From Chloroflexi bacterium UBA6622 (GTDB taxonomy: Bacteria; Chloroflexota; UBA11872), in contig DJHK01000017.1 in NCBI GenBank assembly GCA_002433065.1, positions 1 through 39,659 on the forward strand: a DNA stretch of 39,659 bases, given 5' to 3'. A program made the position numbers and the translations under genes. Positions 9,136-18,303 of this stretch are shown piece by piece. Below the pieces are notes generated by a model. It searched no databases, was not told the origin of the DNA, and saw only the letters and a program-made list of their open reading frames with translations. Position 1 is the first letter of the stretch. Every line of letters begins with the position of its first letter.

Positions 9136-9995
9136 TAGGGCTCATCCCAGGTGAGACCAGCGTCAGACATCGCAGCATCAATATTCCGCTTGGCCGCAGG
9201 AATTTGTTCTGGTGGCAAATGCTCAATCAACACGCAAGTGTCAGGCGCAGCCTCGTTCAGCGCGGTCAATCCTGCCACGTGATCAACAAGCCCTTCACCA
9301 ATTGGAACTTCACTGATATGGAGAACCAACGGACTGTCCACGATGTAGTCCTTCCAGTGAGCTGCGACAACTCGACCACTGGTCGCGTCAAGCAAGCGGT
9401 CTATAAGAGCTTGAGGCGTCCATGCGTCCCAGATACTTCCCACGAAGTTGACCGGATCAAAATTCATCCCGAGAGACTTAGCCGGTACCCGACGAAGCAC
9501 TTCAGAAACCCGCGACGGCCGATCGAGAACGGAAAGCACGTGCCCTTCGAGAGCCAGAATGACGCCTTCCGCATCAGCAGCGACGGCTACCGCAGTCAGG
9601 CTAGAAATCACCCGTTCAAATACAGGCTCTCTTTGGTGTTCCGGATGGGGGGCCCAGCTACCTGCTGGATTAAGACTGCCAGGTCGTACGTAGAGCGTAT
9701 GAGCTTCGAGTAGACGAGCTGCTTGCATGTGCCGTTTTAAACCTTCAATCCCCGCGGCACGGACTTTCTCATCATGGTCCACAAGCGACGGGTAAAGCCC
9801 GTTAGCCTGAGCGACGGCCACACCCTCACCGTGGAGCATGGCGCGGATTCTCTGGAATTCTTCAGGTTGATATTGATCCGGCTCGCCTAGTTGCACGGTC
9901 GTCCCAGTAAAGCCAAGTGCACGCAACTCGCGAATGTCACCAAGGGTGATCTTTCCTAGATCGCTTGGCAATAAGCCAACAACCCCACTCTGCAT
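9135..9995 (-). CDS. Sugar phosphate isomerase/epimerase-like TIM barrel (AP endonuclease 2 superfamily)
   Basis: A 286-residue protein of the xylose-isomerase-like TIM barrel superfamily (COG1082). The N-terminus has repeated strand-helix units (GDIRELRALGFTGTTVQL). Metal-ligand-type segments follow: EGVILALEGH, LGMNFDPVNFVG with the Asp typical of strand 6, and VAAHWKDY. Members include hydroxypyruvate isomerase, myo-inosose dehydratase and various epimerases. No signal peptide. ATG at 9995. It overlaps the SDR downstream by one base, so the two probably work in one catabolic route. The MFS gene lies 106 bp upstream in the same direction. Confidence 0.83.
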   Translation of the reverse strand: MQSGVVGLLPSDLGKITLGDIRELRALGFTGTTVQLGEPDQYQPEEFQRIRAMLHGEGVAVAQANGLYPSLVDHDEKVRAAGIEGLKRHMQAARLLEAHTLYVRPGSLNPAGSWAPHPEHQREPVFERVISSLTAVAVAADAEGVILALEGHVLSVLDRPSRVSEVLRRVPAKSLGMNFDPVNFVGSIWDAWTPQALIDRLLDATSGRVVAAHWKDYIVDSPLVLHISEVPIGEGLVDHVAGLTALNEAAPDTCVLIEHLPPEQIPAAKRNIDAAMSDAGLTWDEP

Positions 9996-10101
9996 ACTTT
10001 TCCTTCGTCACGGAGTAACAGAAACCGCAGCGTACACGGTCTTCCCATGCCGCCGGTTCACACGCTGATCCGAAAGCGTGGAGCACAGCGTCTTCCTGCG
10101 T

Positions 10102-11448
10102 TTACACCCGAGATTCCTCGTCGCGATCCGCCAATACCTGCTCCGGATCGATAGTCCACAATCCTTGATTCCAAATCATGACGCCGAGCACGACCAGCAC
10201 ACTTAGCACGCCACCCATCACCATCGCGACCGGCGTCCCCACCGTCTCGGCAACTACAGCCATTGGCAATAGTCCCAGGGGGGTCAATCCCCAGCTCAGC
10301 ATCCAGATTGACAGCACGCGGCCCCGTAATTGATCTGGCACTAACAGTTGAATGATGGACTGATTTGTCGCCATGTATACCGCCTGGAAAAACCCGGAAA
10401 TAAACAGGACAAGTCCAGAAACCATTAAGGATCGAGTAAACGCCAGCACAATTACAAGCGCACCAAAGGTAAAAGCGGACATGAGAACAACCGGACCTTT
10501 ATAGCGATGCTTGGCGTATGTCACCACCATTAACGAACCAATGACCGCACCCACCCCCAAGGCACCCATGAGCAACCCGAGATCTTCAGGCCCCGCCCCC
10601 AAATCTTGTTTCACAAAGGCTGGTAGAAGCATGATCATGGGCATGCTGAACAGGGCAGGGGACATCCCAAGCAGCATTAGTGCAAGCATTATCGGGGTCC
10701 TGAACACGTATCCAAACCCCTCACGCAAAGCCCCGAGAGTCGAACCACGGGCACGTGGATGATCATCACCACCCTTGACCGTCAGAAGGTTCAATGTGCT
10801 CCAAACATAGCCACCCACCTGAGCAAAATATGTGCCGGCAATGCCAATAATCCCGATAAGAAATCCGGCCAGCGTCGGACCAACGACCCGGGACGCATTC
10901 ATAGTTGTGTTTGTTAACGCGACGGCATTGCTTATGACATCGCGCGGCACCAAATCTGATACCAGCGCATTTCGAGCCGGCACACTCAACGCGAACGACG
11001 CTCCAATCGTGATGCCGGCAAGTGCAAGATGCCAGACCTCAATCACATCGATCGCGACCAGGATCCCAACGGCCAGCCCTGATCCACCCATAAGTACTTG
11101 TGCTCCCAGTAACAATCGGATGCGGTTAAAGCGGTCAGCAAGCACCCCACCAAACGGCGAGAGGATCAGCATGGGGATGGATCGAAAGAACGCCAGCAAA
11201 CCGAGTACAAAGGGCGAGTCCGTTAGTTGGACTACCAGCCAACCCTGAGCGATTGACTGCATCCAAAAAGACATCGTGGTACCCAAATTGGCCCGCCACA
11301 AGCGACTAAAATCCCGGTGGGCAAACGCCGGAACAAAACGATCCCGGAATCGATCCTGGGACGATTTGTACTCGCTCACCGTACGGAGTGCCCGACCAAA
11401 GGCATGCAGGAAAAACTCGGTGTTACCAACACATAGCAACTTCGACAA
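10102..11448 (-). CDS. MFS transporter (MFS_3 / EntS-like)
   Basis: A major facilitator transporter of up to 448 residues. After an N-terminal cytoplasmic stretch, HRDFSRLWRANLGTTMSFWMQSI begins the first helix, as in the MFS_3 (transmembrane secretion effector) group. The loop 2-3 motif is GGVLADRFNRIRLL, and about twelve hydrophobic segments follow, with GLLMGALGVGAVIGSLMVV in the second half. The first codon at 11448 is TTG with no ribosome-binding site. The first 35-40 residues are unlike the family and the true start may be the GTG at 11379 or another internal codon. Substrate unknown; this group includes exporters of siderophores and drugs. It is flanked by sugar-enzyme genes, and a second MFS_3 gene lies at 16190. 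Confidence 0.88.
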   Translation of the reverse strand: MSKLLCVGNTEFFLHAFGRALRTVSEYKSSQDRFRDRFVPAFAHRDFSRLWRANLGTTMSFWMQSIAQGWLVVQLTDSPFVLGLLAFFRSIPMLILSPFGGVLADRFNRIRLLLGAQVLMGGSGLAVGILVAIDVIEVWHLALAGITIGASFALSVPARNALVSDLVPRDVISNAVALTNTTMNASRVVGPTLAGFLIGIIGIAGTYFAQVGGYVWSTLNLLTVKGGDDHPRARGSTLGALREGFGYVFRTPIMLALMLLGMSPALFSMPMIMLLPAFVKQDLGAGPEDLGLLMGALGVGAVIGSLMVVTYAKHRYKGPVVLMSAFTFGALVIVLAFTRSLMVSGLVLFISGFFQAVYMATNQSIIQLLVPDQLRGRVLSIWMLSWGLTPLGLLPMAVVAETVGTPVAMVMGGVLSVLVVLGVMIWNQGLWTIDPEQVLADRDEESRV

Positions 11449-11515
11449 ACACTACTGAACACGATTGGCGCAAATTGAGGGCTCAGTAGAACCATGTCGG
11501 AATTCGTTCTCCTCG

Positions 11516-12502
11516 CTATAGCAAGGACATTACTCGATATCCGTTTGAATGCCTACGAACCGCATCGAAGATCGAAACCACCCGCATCGCTTCATCAGCA
11601 GAGACCGTCATGAGACGGCCAGTACCTATCGATTCGACAAATTCGTCGAGTTCCTCACGCCACGGATCCGCTTCCGGAACGGAAATGTCACGAGATTCTC
11701 CGGATGCCGTAACCGTAATATGGCCGGCTCCGTCGGCATACGCGATTGACCCGTTTCGGCAAAGCACATTGCGTCCGGCCTGAGCCTGACCAGAAAATCC
11801 ACGTCGATAAGTAATCGTTGCCAAACCCCTATCTTCGAACCTCAGGGTTACGTGGACAGCACATCGATCAAAAACATCTCCGTCCGGTTCCATCCACGTT
11901 CCAGCTGAAACTTCCACAATCGGCCCACGGGCATATATCACCTGAAGCCCAAGTATCACCGCATATACGACGGGATGTCCGCTTATCCGTTGATCAAAAC
12001 CAGGGCGACGACCGCGGCGCGCATCATTTGAAGGCTGTACCACCGCATGGTCATGCACAGGACCACCAAGCGCAGCGATCTGTTCTCGAATCAAACACTG
12101 GGCGGGTCGAATTACGCTGGTATGCCCAACCCGTATTACCAACCCATTCTCATTCGCCACCGCAAGTAAACGTGAGCCATCCCGAGGACTCATCGCCAAT
12201 GGAGATTCGGTGAACAGATGTTTCCCAGCGCTTAGGACAGCCATCCCCATCTCGGCACGGGTATCTGGATGCGTCGTCAGCACCACCGCGTCCACATCCG
12301 GCCTTCCAACGGTAGCTCTCCAATCCGATGTGTACTCAACGCCATGTCGTGCTGCAAGTTCTGTACCCGTCTTCTCGTTTCGCGCCGCAACTGCCACCAA
12401 ACTCGTATGCGCGCTATTGGCCAGTCGTTCGGCCCTCACGCCAGCCATCTGGCCACTACCCACAATCGCAACACGTACATGACCCGCAACGTCTTTATCC
12501 AC
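11516..12502 (-). CDS. Gfo/Idh/MocA family oxidoreductase with altered EKP motif
   Basis: An NAD(P)-dependent sugar or polyol dehydrogenase-like protein. The N-terminal Rossmann fold has VAIVGSGQMAG, then DAVVLTTHPDTRAEM and AGKHLFTESPLA. The family's EKP triplet, whose Lys normally takes part in catalysis, reads ESP (bases 12200-12208). The C-terminal domain carries the expected VTLRFEDRGLATITYRRGF beta sheet. I start at the GTG at 12502, which has AAAGGG eight bases upstream. A TTG at 12520 would add six residues. It is divergent from a second Gfo/Idh gene at 12660. Lys to Ser may mean altered chemistry or a binding role. Probably cytoplasmic. Confidence 0.87.
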   Translation of the reverse strand: MDKDVAGHVRVAIVGSGQMAGVRAERLANSAHTSLVAVAARNEKTGTELAARHGVEYTSDWRATVGRPDVDAVVLTTHPDTRAEMGMAVLSAGKHLFTESPLAMSPRDGSRLLAVANENGLVIRVGHTSVIRPAQCLIREQIAALGGPVHDHAVVQPSNDARRGRRPGFDQRISGHPVVYAVILGLQVIYARGPIVEVSAGTWMEPDGDVFDRCAVHVTLRFEDRGLATITYRRGFSGQAQAGRNVLCRNGSIAYADGAGHITVTASGESRDISVPEADPWREELDEFVESIGTGRLMTVSADEAMRVVSIFDAVRRHSNGYRVMSLL

Positions 12503-12659
12503 GAGCAGCGCCCTTTCCAAGGCTTAATCGAGCCCATTGAGTGATCAAAATTACTTCGGCTGGCTCCGACACGTCATTAATAACAATCTCAACATGTCCA
12601 AAAAGCCAGCCCACGTGTCATCATGCCGGGCGCAACACAGCGGTCGAAAAAGAGTAAGC

Positions 12660-13712
12660 ATGACTGACGGCACACTCGGCATTGGCATCGTAGGTGCAGG
12701 TGACATCGTACGTTCCCGACACATGCCGAACCTTGAAGAAGTCCCTGATGTCTCCGTCGTCGCTGTAGCGAATCGCCGCCGTTCCACAGCTGAGGCCTTT
12801 GCCAGTGAATTCAACGTCCCCAACATCTTTGATGACTGGCTGGAAGTCGTCCGACACCCTGAAGTCGATATCGTATGGATTGGAACCACGCCCTACCTGC
12901 ATGCACCGATCTCCGTAGCAGCCCTAGAAGCCGGAAAACATGTGTTTTGCCAAGCTCGAATGGCACGAAATCTTGCCGAGGCTCGGACCATGCGAGCTGC
13001 CGCTGCAGCGCACCCGCATCTGGTCGCGGCCATCTGTCCTCCGGGCCACGGAGTTCACGGGGACCGTACGATGCGTCGGCTGCTTGGGGTCGATCGTTTC
13101 ATCGGCACCTTGCGCCAAGCTCGTATGACCTCCTTTACCGGCGTTGCCGTTGAGAACGAGGACTTGCATTGGCGACAAGATTTCGACATTAGCGGACACA
13201 ACGTCATGAACGTCGGGATCATGGTCGAAGTTCTGCAGCGATGGCTTGGGCCAGAACGAACAGTGCAAGCCATGACGCACGTCCACATCAAAGAACGACG
13301 AGATCCTGAAACACGAGCGTTTCGACCAGTACGCGTACCTGACTCGTTTACGGCAATTGGTGAATTGGCGTCCGGTGCCGACTACGTCTATCAATGGTCA
13401 GGCTTAGCCCATCACGATCCGGCGTCTGAACTCTGGCTCTATGGCGACCAAGGCACGCTGGTGTACGACCTCGATACCGACTCGATCCTCGGAGCCACCA
13501 TAGACGACGCCGAACTCGAACCAATCGAGATCCCTTCAGACGAAATTTACGATCCGAATGTAGAGGCGGATTTCATTGCCGCTGTCCGGGATGGCAGCGG
13601 GAACACCGGCCTAGCTCCAAGTTTCGACCGTGCCTACCAATACATGGAGTTTCTCGAAGCAGCCGCGCGATCCTCTCGTGATGGCCGTCGAGTTGGCATC
13701 CCGCTGGACTAA
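12660..13712 (+). CDS. Gfo/Idh/MocA family oxidoreductase, QAR-motif variant
   Basis: A 350-residue paralogue of the divergent neighbour. The Rossmann motif is GIGIVGAGDIV, followed by ADVSV-type strand VVAVANRRRS and DIVWIGTTPYLH. Where most members have EKP, it has CQARMARN (Q98-A99-R100, bases 12951-12959). The C-terminal domain contains HDPASELWLYGDQGTLVYDLD. The reading frame stays open upstream to a TTG at 12537, but the 41 extra residues look non-coding, so I take the ATG at 12660. The gene lies just upstream of a secreted glycosidase-like protein (21 bp gap) in the same direction, suggesting a role with sugars released from it. Confidence 0.86.
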   Translation: MTDGTLGIGIVGAGDIVRSRHMPNLEEVPDVSVVAVANRRRSTAEAFASEFNVPNIFDDWLEVVRHPEVDIVWIGTTPYLHAPISVAALEAGKHVFCQARMARNLAEARTMRAAAAAHPHLVAAICPPGHGVHGDRTMRRLLGVDRFIGTLRQARMTSFTGVAVENEDLHWRQDFDISGHNVMNVGIMVEVLQRWLGPERTVQAMTHVHIKERRDPETRAFRPVRVPDSFTAIGELASGADYVYQWSGLAHHDPASELWLYGDQGTLVYDLDTDSILGATIDDAELEPIEIPSDEIYDPNVEADFIAAVRDGSGNTGLAPSFDRAYQYMEFLEAAARSSRDGRRVGIPLD

Positions 13713-13733
13713 ACCCCAGGCCACACTCCCCAC

Positions 13734-16193
13734 ATGATCTTCCACAGACGCCGCCAATACTTCCCTGATTGTCCCACTGTTCCGTGGCGAATCGTATGTG
13801 TCGTGATGATTGCGCTTGTTGCCATGTTGGGAACATCTGCGTCAAGTGCCCACGCCGAGAACGGTGAGGTGGCAATCAATGCTGGAGCATTCTTCCCAAC
13901 CACGATTGATGGAAACGAAGATCTCGGCTTTTCAGTGACCGATGACCGAAACATCCGCCTGTGGAGCGCATGGCAAGCATTAGGAGGTCAACAAACACTA
14001 GGCGCCCCTCTTTCTCGTCGATTCATCATGGACGGACTGGTTTCTCAAGTCTTTGAACGAGGCGTTCTGCGGTGGCATCCCCACGGATCGGCCTCCATCG
14101 CCAACGCCTTCGACGACCTGGCAGCTCGTGGGCACAACCCGCTCCTGCTCAACCAGTTCGGGGTGCCGCAGTCAGCTAACTGGGCCGAGGATGACGGGGA
14201 CGATTGGCCAGGCATCCAGACTCGCCACATGGCCTTACTCACAGGCTCAGAACCATGGCGCATGGCCTTACGAACGGCGTATCGCGCAGCCAACGGACCT
14301 CTGGATAGTGAGGCCGCCGCAATCAACCTCTATGGCCTGCCTATGGCGGTTGAGCCAACGACTGCCGGGTACGTACTCCGTGCTCAACGAGCCGCCTGGG
14401 TCATTGACCCCGACCACTCGTCTGTCGCGGTCCCTATTGATCTCGCCACGGTGCTGACCACAACAGGATCGATCCCGAGCTTCGCCAGAGTTCCTCACCG
14501 GGCCGACGAACGACCGCACCTACCGCCCCGAACACCAACAAGCGCAGTCCACTTTTTCGACTGGTGGCGCGATGCGAACCTCCCATCCGAATTTTTTACC
14601 CACAGCCTCAACTGGGACCGTATCGGTATTCATCCGTCGCAAATCGGAACGCCTGCGTATTACGACGCTAACTTCCGACTCATTCGTGACCTTGGCGTGG
14701 ACGGTGTGTTTTGGGAATGGTACGAGGGGGCAAACCTCAAGCCCACGACGACAATTATCAACTCGCTGCGTCGTCACGGCCTCAAAATAGGACTGTTTTA
14801 TGACTGGGAATTGTTGCACGCCGGGGGGCAGGCGGTGCTCAGCGACCGCGCCTATATCGCCGCCAACGAAGCCAGTCTCAGCAAGATCGTCGACGAAACG
14901 ATTGCGTTCTACTCGGATATTCCACGCGACCTGTGGCTGACTGATGCTGAGGGACGGCTGCCAGTCGCGGTCTACGCCTACGGATTCCCACAACGCATGA
15001 CCGACATCGCGTCATGGACCTGGTTTTTCACCGAACTCCCGCGAAGGGTTGAAGCGGCGCTGTCCGCCGATGTGATTTTTGACTGGTCCGTCGCCTACCT
15101 GCCGCCATCCCAGGTTCAAGAATTTGCGTTCGAGCGATGGCCCGAAACGTATGCACCTTTCAACTTTGTTGTCGACCTGCCCCAATCGCAGTTTGGACAC
15201 CACATCGTCACCTGGAATTACATTTTCGATAACCGAGGCGTCGCTGCCCGAGATGGATTGCCACGTGTAATTCGCGATGACAATCGCTATCTTCAAGAAA
15301 CGGATTGGCTGGCTCGCCATACGCAGCCAAGTTTGATCTTCATCTACAGTTGGAATGAGTTCTGGGAAGGGTCTCACCTTTTCCCTGACGATACCTATGA
15401 GTGGCGACGATACAACCTGGCCCAAGCCCAGCTGAAAGCACTGAGAAGCTCCGTTGTGGACGATCTTCCACGAACCGTAGTGATTACAGACTCCGCGGTG
15501 GCATTTCCCGACGGAACCAATGGACTCCTTGAAAACCAGCGCACGCTTGTCCGTAACTTTCTACGTCGCTACGTACCCCAAGCAAATTTGATTACCGCAA
15601 ATCAAGTCACGATGGCTACTCTCGAAAAAACCGACATGATCGTCAGTCTCACGACCGACCGTCGTGTTGATGCGCTTTTTCAACAATTGCCCGCACGAAT
15701 ACAGATCGTCTATTGGAACGCCAACGACCTGACAACCGAATTTGCTCGACGTTTTGTACAGGAAGTGGATGCAGAACGACCTCTGGGCCGGTTTGAGGTT
15801 CAAGATTCGAAAGATCAGGCCACTGGGCACTCGATGTTTGCCGAGGGCGACGTGTGGCTCGTCACCCCGAATCCCGACGCCATCGCCAATCTTTACTTTG
15901 ATGTCAATGGGACCAGCTATCCGCTAATCATAAAGTCCGACAACGATCAGTGGATCAACATCTACGGCCCAACCGAAATCGCCCTCCAAACCGCGTTTGA
16001 GACGGTGTACGGGCGAGCGCTTGAACCCGCAATCACGTTCGCACTGGGTGGAAATATCCAACGTCTGGAAGTGTATCCAGATGGCCGTGTGATCCAGAAC
16101 ACATTCAGTGCGCCGTCCGTATTCCGACATGAGCCGCTGGCCATTCCCACGTTCGAACCCGCAACACCTGCCGATCTTCCAACCACTCGGTGA
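13734..16193 (+). CDS. Secreted GH99/GH71-like glycosidase with Chloroflexota-type N-terminal module
   Basis: An 819-residue exported protein. The signal peptide (HRRR n-region, hydrophobic VCVVMIALVAML, cleavage after SSAHA near residue 41) leads to an N-terminal module at about 52-170 with FFPT..GF..WSAWQALGGQQTLGAPLS and VSQVFERG, a pattern recurring in secreted Chloroflexota proteins. From about 275 a TIM-barrel-like domain resembles GH99/GH71 endo-mannosidases and glucanases: GVDGVFWEWYEG, HGLKIGLFYDWEL, and IYSWNEFWEGSHLFP with Trp 540, Asn 541, Glu 542. A C-terminal domain of about 250 residues (VVITDSAVAFPDG...) is unrecognised. The final four bases (GTGA) overlap the start of the MFS gene, so the two are coupled. 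Enzymatic activity is inferred, not shown. Confidence 0.72.
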   Translation: MIFHRRRQYFPDCPTVPWRIVCVVMIALVAMLGTSASSAHAENGEVAINAGAFFPTTIDGNEDLGFSVTDDRNIRLWSAWQALGGQQTLGAPLSRRFIMDGLVSQVFERGVLRWHPHGSASIANAFDDLAARGHNPLLLNQFGVPQSANWAEDDGDDWPGIQTRHMALLTGSEPWRMALRTAYRAANGPLDSEAAAINLYGLPMAVEPTTAGYVLRAQRAAWVIDPDHSSVAVPIDLATVLTTTGSIPSFARVPHRADERPHLPPRTPTSAVHFFDWWRDANLPSEFFTHSLNWDRIGIHPSQIGTPAYYDANFRLIRDLGVDGVFWEWYEGANLKPTTTIINSLRRHGLKIGLFYDWELLHAGGQAVLSDRAYIAANEASLSKIVDETIAFYSDIPRDLWLTDAEGRLPVAVYAYGFPQRMTDIASWTWFFTELPRRVEAALSADVIFDWSVAYLPPSQVQEFAFERWPETYAPFNFVVDLPQSQFGHHIVTWNYIFDNRGVAARDGLPRVIRDDNRYLQETDWLARHTQPSLIFIYSWNEFWEGSHLFPDDTYEWRRYNLAQAQLKALRSSVVDDLPRTVVITDSAVAFPDGTNGLLENQRTLVRNFLRRYVPQANLITANQVTMATLEKTDMIVSLTTDRRVDALFQQLPARIQIVYWNANDLTTEFARRFVQEVDAERPLGRFEVQDSKDQATGHSMFAEGDVWLVTPNPDAIANLYFDVNGTSYPLIIKSDNDQWINIYGPTEIALQTAFETVYGRALEPAITFALGGNIQRLEVYPDGRVIQNTFSAPSVFRHEPLAIPTFEPATPADLPTTR

Positions 16194-17443
16194 CTGACCG
16201 GCGGCCGATGCCGGAAACCCCGAACTCAACGTCCGATACATCACACCGGTTAGGTGTCCTGCGTCATCGCAACTTCGCATTGTTCTGGTTCAGTCTCGTG
16301 TTCTCACACAGCGGGACATGGATGCAGCTCACCGTCGTGGGTTGGCTTGTTTTTGATATGACAAATTCCCCGGCTTGGCTTGGTGTAGTGGGCGCCTCAC
16401 GTGCAGCTCCAATGATTGTTCTACCGTTCTTTGGCGGAGTCATCGCAGACCGTATGGATCGACGCCTGCTGCTCTGGATCACACAGAGTGGGCAAGCCCT
16501 TTTGGGTCTGACTCTTGCCCTGCTCGTGGCAACGGACCTGGTTTTGGTTTGGCACATCATCGTGGTGATGTTCCTCGGCGCAATTATTGAAGCCGTGGAT
16601 CAACCAACCCGCCAAGCAATTGTCCCGTTACTAGTGCCCCGCATTGACCTTCGTAAAGCCATCGCGCTCCACGCCGTTGTCTTTTCTGGTGGTGCTCTCG
16701 TCGGGCCAGCCGTAGCAGGACTGTTGGCCCCTGCGGTTGGGCTTGCGACGGTGCTGTTCATCAACGTGGCCAGCTTTGTGCCCGTATTTATCGCTCTCCC
16801 CCTTCTCCATCTGCCTCGATTTGAACCACGACAACACGAACCCGTACTAACGTCCGTCAAAGACGGTCTGCACTTCGCGTTTACCCGTGAATTAATCGTT
16901 GTTGTAATCCTCGTGTCGGCTGTCGGCAGCCTGTTCGGACGTTCGTACCAACTGCTGGCACCGGTGTTCGCCCGAGAAGTGCTCCTAACGGACATTACGG
17001 GGCTTGGCTGGCTTGCATCAGCTCCGGGTCTCGGGGCTGTGCTTGGAGCGTTTGCCATCGCGAGTGCACGTTGGCTCCCGGCCAACGGAAGACTTACCGG
17101 TTTCTCGGTCGCCGGATATCTCCTCGCTCTCGTGGGATTTGCGATCTCTAACAACTTTGGTCTTTCGGTGCTGCTGCTGGTCTTAGTCGGACTGCTTAAC
17201 ACGGTGTTTTCTGCCGCCGTACGAACCATGCTCCAACTCGAAGCCCCAGAGCAGTATTACGGTCGCGTGATGAGCCTCAATACCATTACGTTTATCGGCC
17301 TAGCACCTCTGGGCTCCTTGATCATCGGGGCCATCGCGGAATTGGCTGGCATCCAACTCGCAACCCTCATCGGGGCTACTGTCGTAGCAATCGTTTTTTC
17401 CTTTGCGTGGTTGACCCAACCCGCCCTCCGAAATGCGTCTTAA
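16190..17443 (+). CDS. MFS transporter (MFS_3 / EntS-like)
   Basis: A 417-residue major facilitator transporter. LRHRNFALFWFSLVFSHSGTWM begins helix 1. GGVIADRMDRRLLLW is the loop 2-3 signature, and SAPGLGAVLGAFAIA sits in the second half. About twelve hydrophobic segments can be seen. The GTG at 16190 overlaps the stop of the glycosidase-like gene by four bases; an ATG at 16208 is an alternative. It belongs to the same MFS_3 group as the gene at 10102 and is likely a paralogue. Coupling to a secreted glycosidase-like protein suggests it moves sugars or related small molecules. Direction and substrate are unknown. Confidence 0.88.
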   Translation: MTDRRPMPETPNSTSDTSHRLGVLRHRNFALFWFSLVFSHSGTWMQLTVVGWLVFDMTNSPAWLGVVGASRAAPMIVLPFFGGVIADRMDRRLLLWITQSGQALLGLTLALLVATDLVLVWHIIVVMFLGAIIEAVDQPTRQAIVPLLVPRIDLRKAIALHAVVFSGGALVGPAVAGLLAPAVGLATVLFINVASFVPVFIALPLLHLPRFEPRQHEPVLTSVKDGLHFAFTRELIVVVILVSAVGSLFGRSYQLLAPVFAREVLLTDITGLGWLASAPGLGAVLGAFAIASARWLPANGRLTGFSVAGYLLALVGFAISNNFGLSVLLLVLVGLLNTVFSAAVRTMLQLEAPEQYYGRVMSLNTITFIGLAPLGSLIIGAIAELAGIQLATLIGATVVAIVFSFAWLTQPALRNAS

Positions 17444-17461
17444 TATCTAACGTCCGCACAA

Positions 17462-17474
17462 CGTAGAATCTACG
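17462..17474. promoter_or_regulatory. 13-bp palindrome next to the start of the sensor gene
   Basis: CGTAGA-A-TCTACG is a perfect palindrome around a central A. It ends one base before the ATG at 17476, where a Shine-Dalgarno should be; no ribosome-binding site is visible. It could be an operator or a start-masking hairpin. No factor can be named. Confidence 0.4.
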
Positions 17475-17475
17475 C

Positions 17476-18303
17476 ATGGCAAAAATCGGTGTGTTCTATG
17501 GAGATGGTTTTGATCCTGGGGCATATACGCTTGCGCTTTTTCATGCCCAAGTGGCCGTCGCACATACGGCTCATACCATCGGTCTGTATACCTTCAGACC
17601 CGATGACCTGAAAACTGCGTCGATGCAGGCTCCAGAGGTTGACGGGCTACTGACATTCGGACCGAGCTCGACAGACATCGAATTCCTGAAGACTCACGAT
17701 CGACCATCCCTCGTATGCGAGCGCGTAGTTCCAGGCTGCGCATACGTGGCACCAGACAATTACGATATGGGTCGCACAGCGGCTACCCACCTTCTTGATC
17801 TTGGGCACAAACGACTTTCGGTGGCCCTTCCTGGTGATCCCAACACACTGGATGCGTATCACGGTACTCGCTTTGTCGGATTCCGAGAGACTGCCGCCGC
17901 CGCCGGACAACCAATTACCGATGACGACATTTTCTTTGGGGCCAAAGAAGCAACGACCGGAACAGCGGTCGCCGAAACTCTGTTGGCGCGAGGAGATCTC
18001 CCCGATGCCATCTACGTCCAAAATCTTCCTATGGCCCTTGCGGCGTTCCAGACATTGACCGCTGCTGGTGTTTCAATTCCAAACGACATCTCGTTTGTCG
18101 GCACCACGTTTACGCAACTCAATGCTCCAATGGCAACAACACACACCATCCCTCCAATGACCACTGTGACGTTTCAGAAAGAAGAAATGGGCCGGATGGG
18201 CGTCGAGTATCTATGTGAAGCTGCTGCAAATCCTGCGGTGAGCCCTATTGAAGTACTACTTCCCGGGATCTTGATAGGTGGAGAGTCCACGGCCGAAGCA
18301 TAG
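17476..18303 (+). CDS. LacI-type sugar-binding domain protein without DNA-binding domain
   Basis: A 275-residue protein equal to the effector-binding part (Peripla_BP_3 fold) of LacI/GalR repressors. It contains VDGLLTFGPS, VAPDNYDMGRTAATHLLDLGHKRLSV, the GFRETAAAAG helix, and NDISFVGTTFTQLNAPMATTHTIPPMTTV near the end, all in family order. The N-terminal helix-turn-helix and hinge (about 60 residues) are missing: the protein starts directly at the first strand (MAKIGVFYGDG), and only 32 bases separate it from the MFS gene upstream. No signal peptide or membrane segment is present, so it is not a periplasmic receptor either. It could be a free sugar sensor, a partner of another regulator, or a decayed repressor. 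The intact frame argues for use. Confidence 0.82.
   Translation: MAKIGVFYGDGFDPGAYTLALFHAQVAVAHTAHTIGLYTFRPDDLKTASMQAPEVDGLLTFGPSSTDIEFLKTHDRPSLVCERVVPGCAYVAPDNYDMGRTAATHLLDLGHKRLSVALPGDPNTLDAYHGTRFVGFRETAAAAGQPITDDDIFFGAKEATTGTAVAETLLARGDLPDAIYVQNLPMALAAFQTLTAAGVSIPNDISFVGTTFTQLNAPMATTHTIPPMTTVTFQKEEMGRMGVEYLCEAAANPAVSPIEVLLPGILIGGESTAEA

Noticed and set aside
10061..10080. Stem CACGCT/AGCGTG after the MFS gene stop as an intrinsic terminator
   Set aside because: Six pairs with an eight-base loop and no T-run, so not convincing.
11452..11489. Inverted repeat CTACTGA/TCAGTAG between the Gfo/Idh gene and the MFS gene
   Set aside because: Seven-base arms 24 bases apart with no T-tract or promoter context; could be chance.
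12537..12659. 41-codon extension of the second Gfo/Idh gene from a TTG
   Set aside because: Sequence unlike the family; the Rossmann motif begins right after the ATG at 12660.
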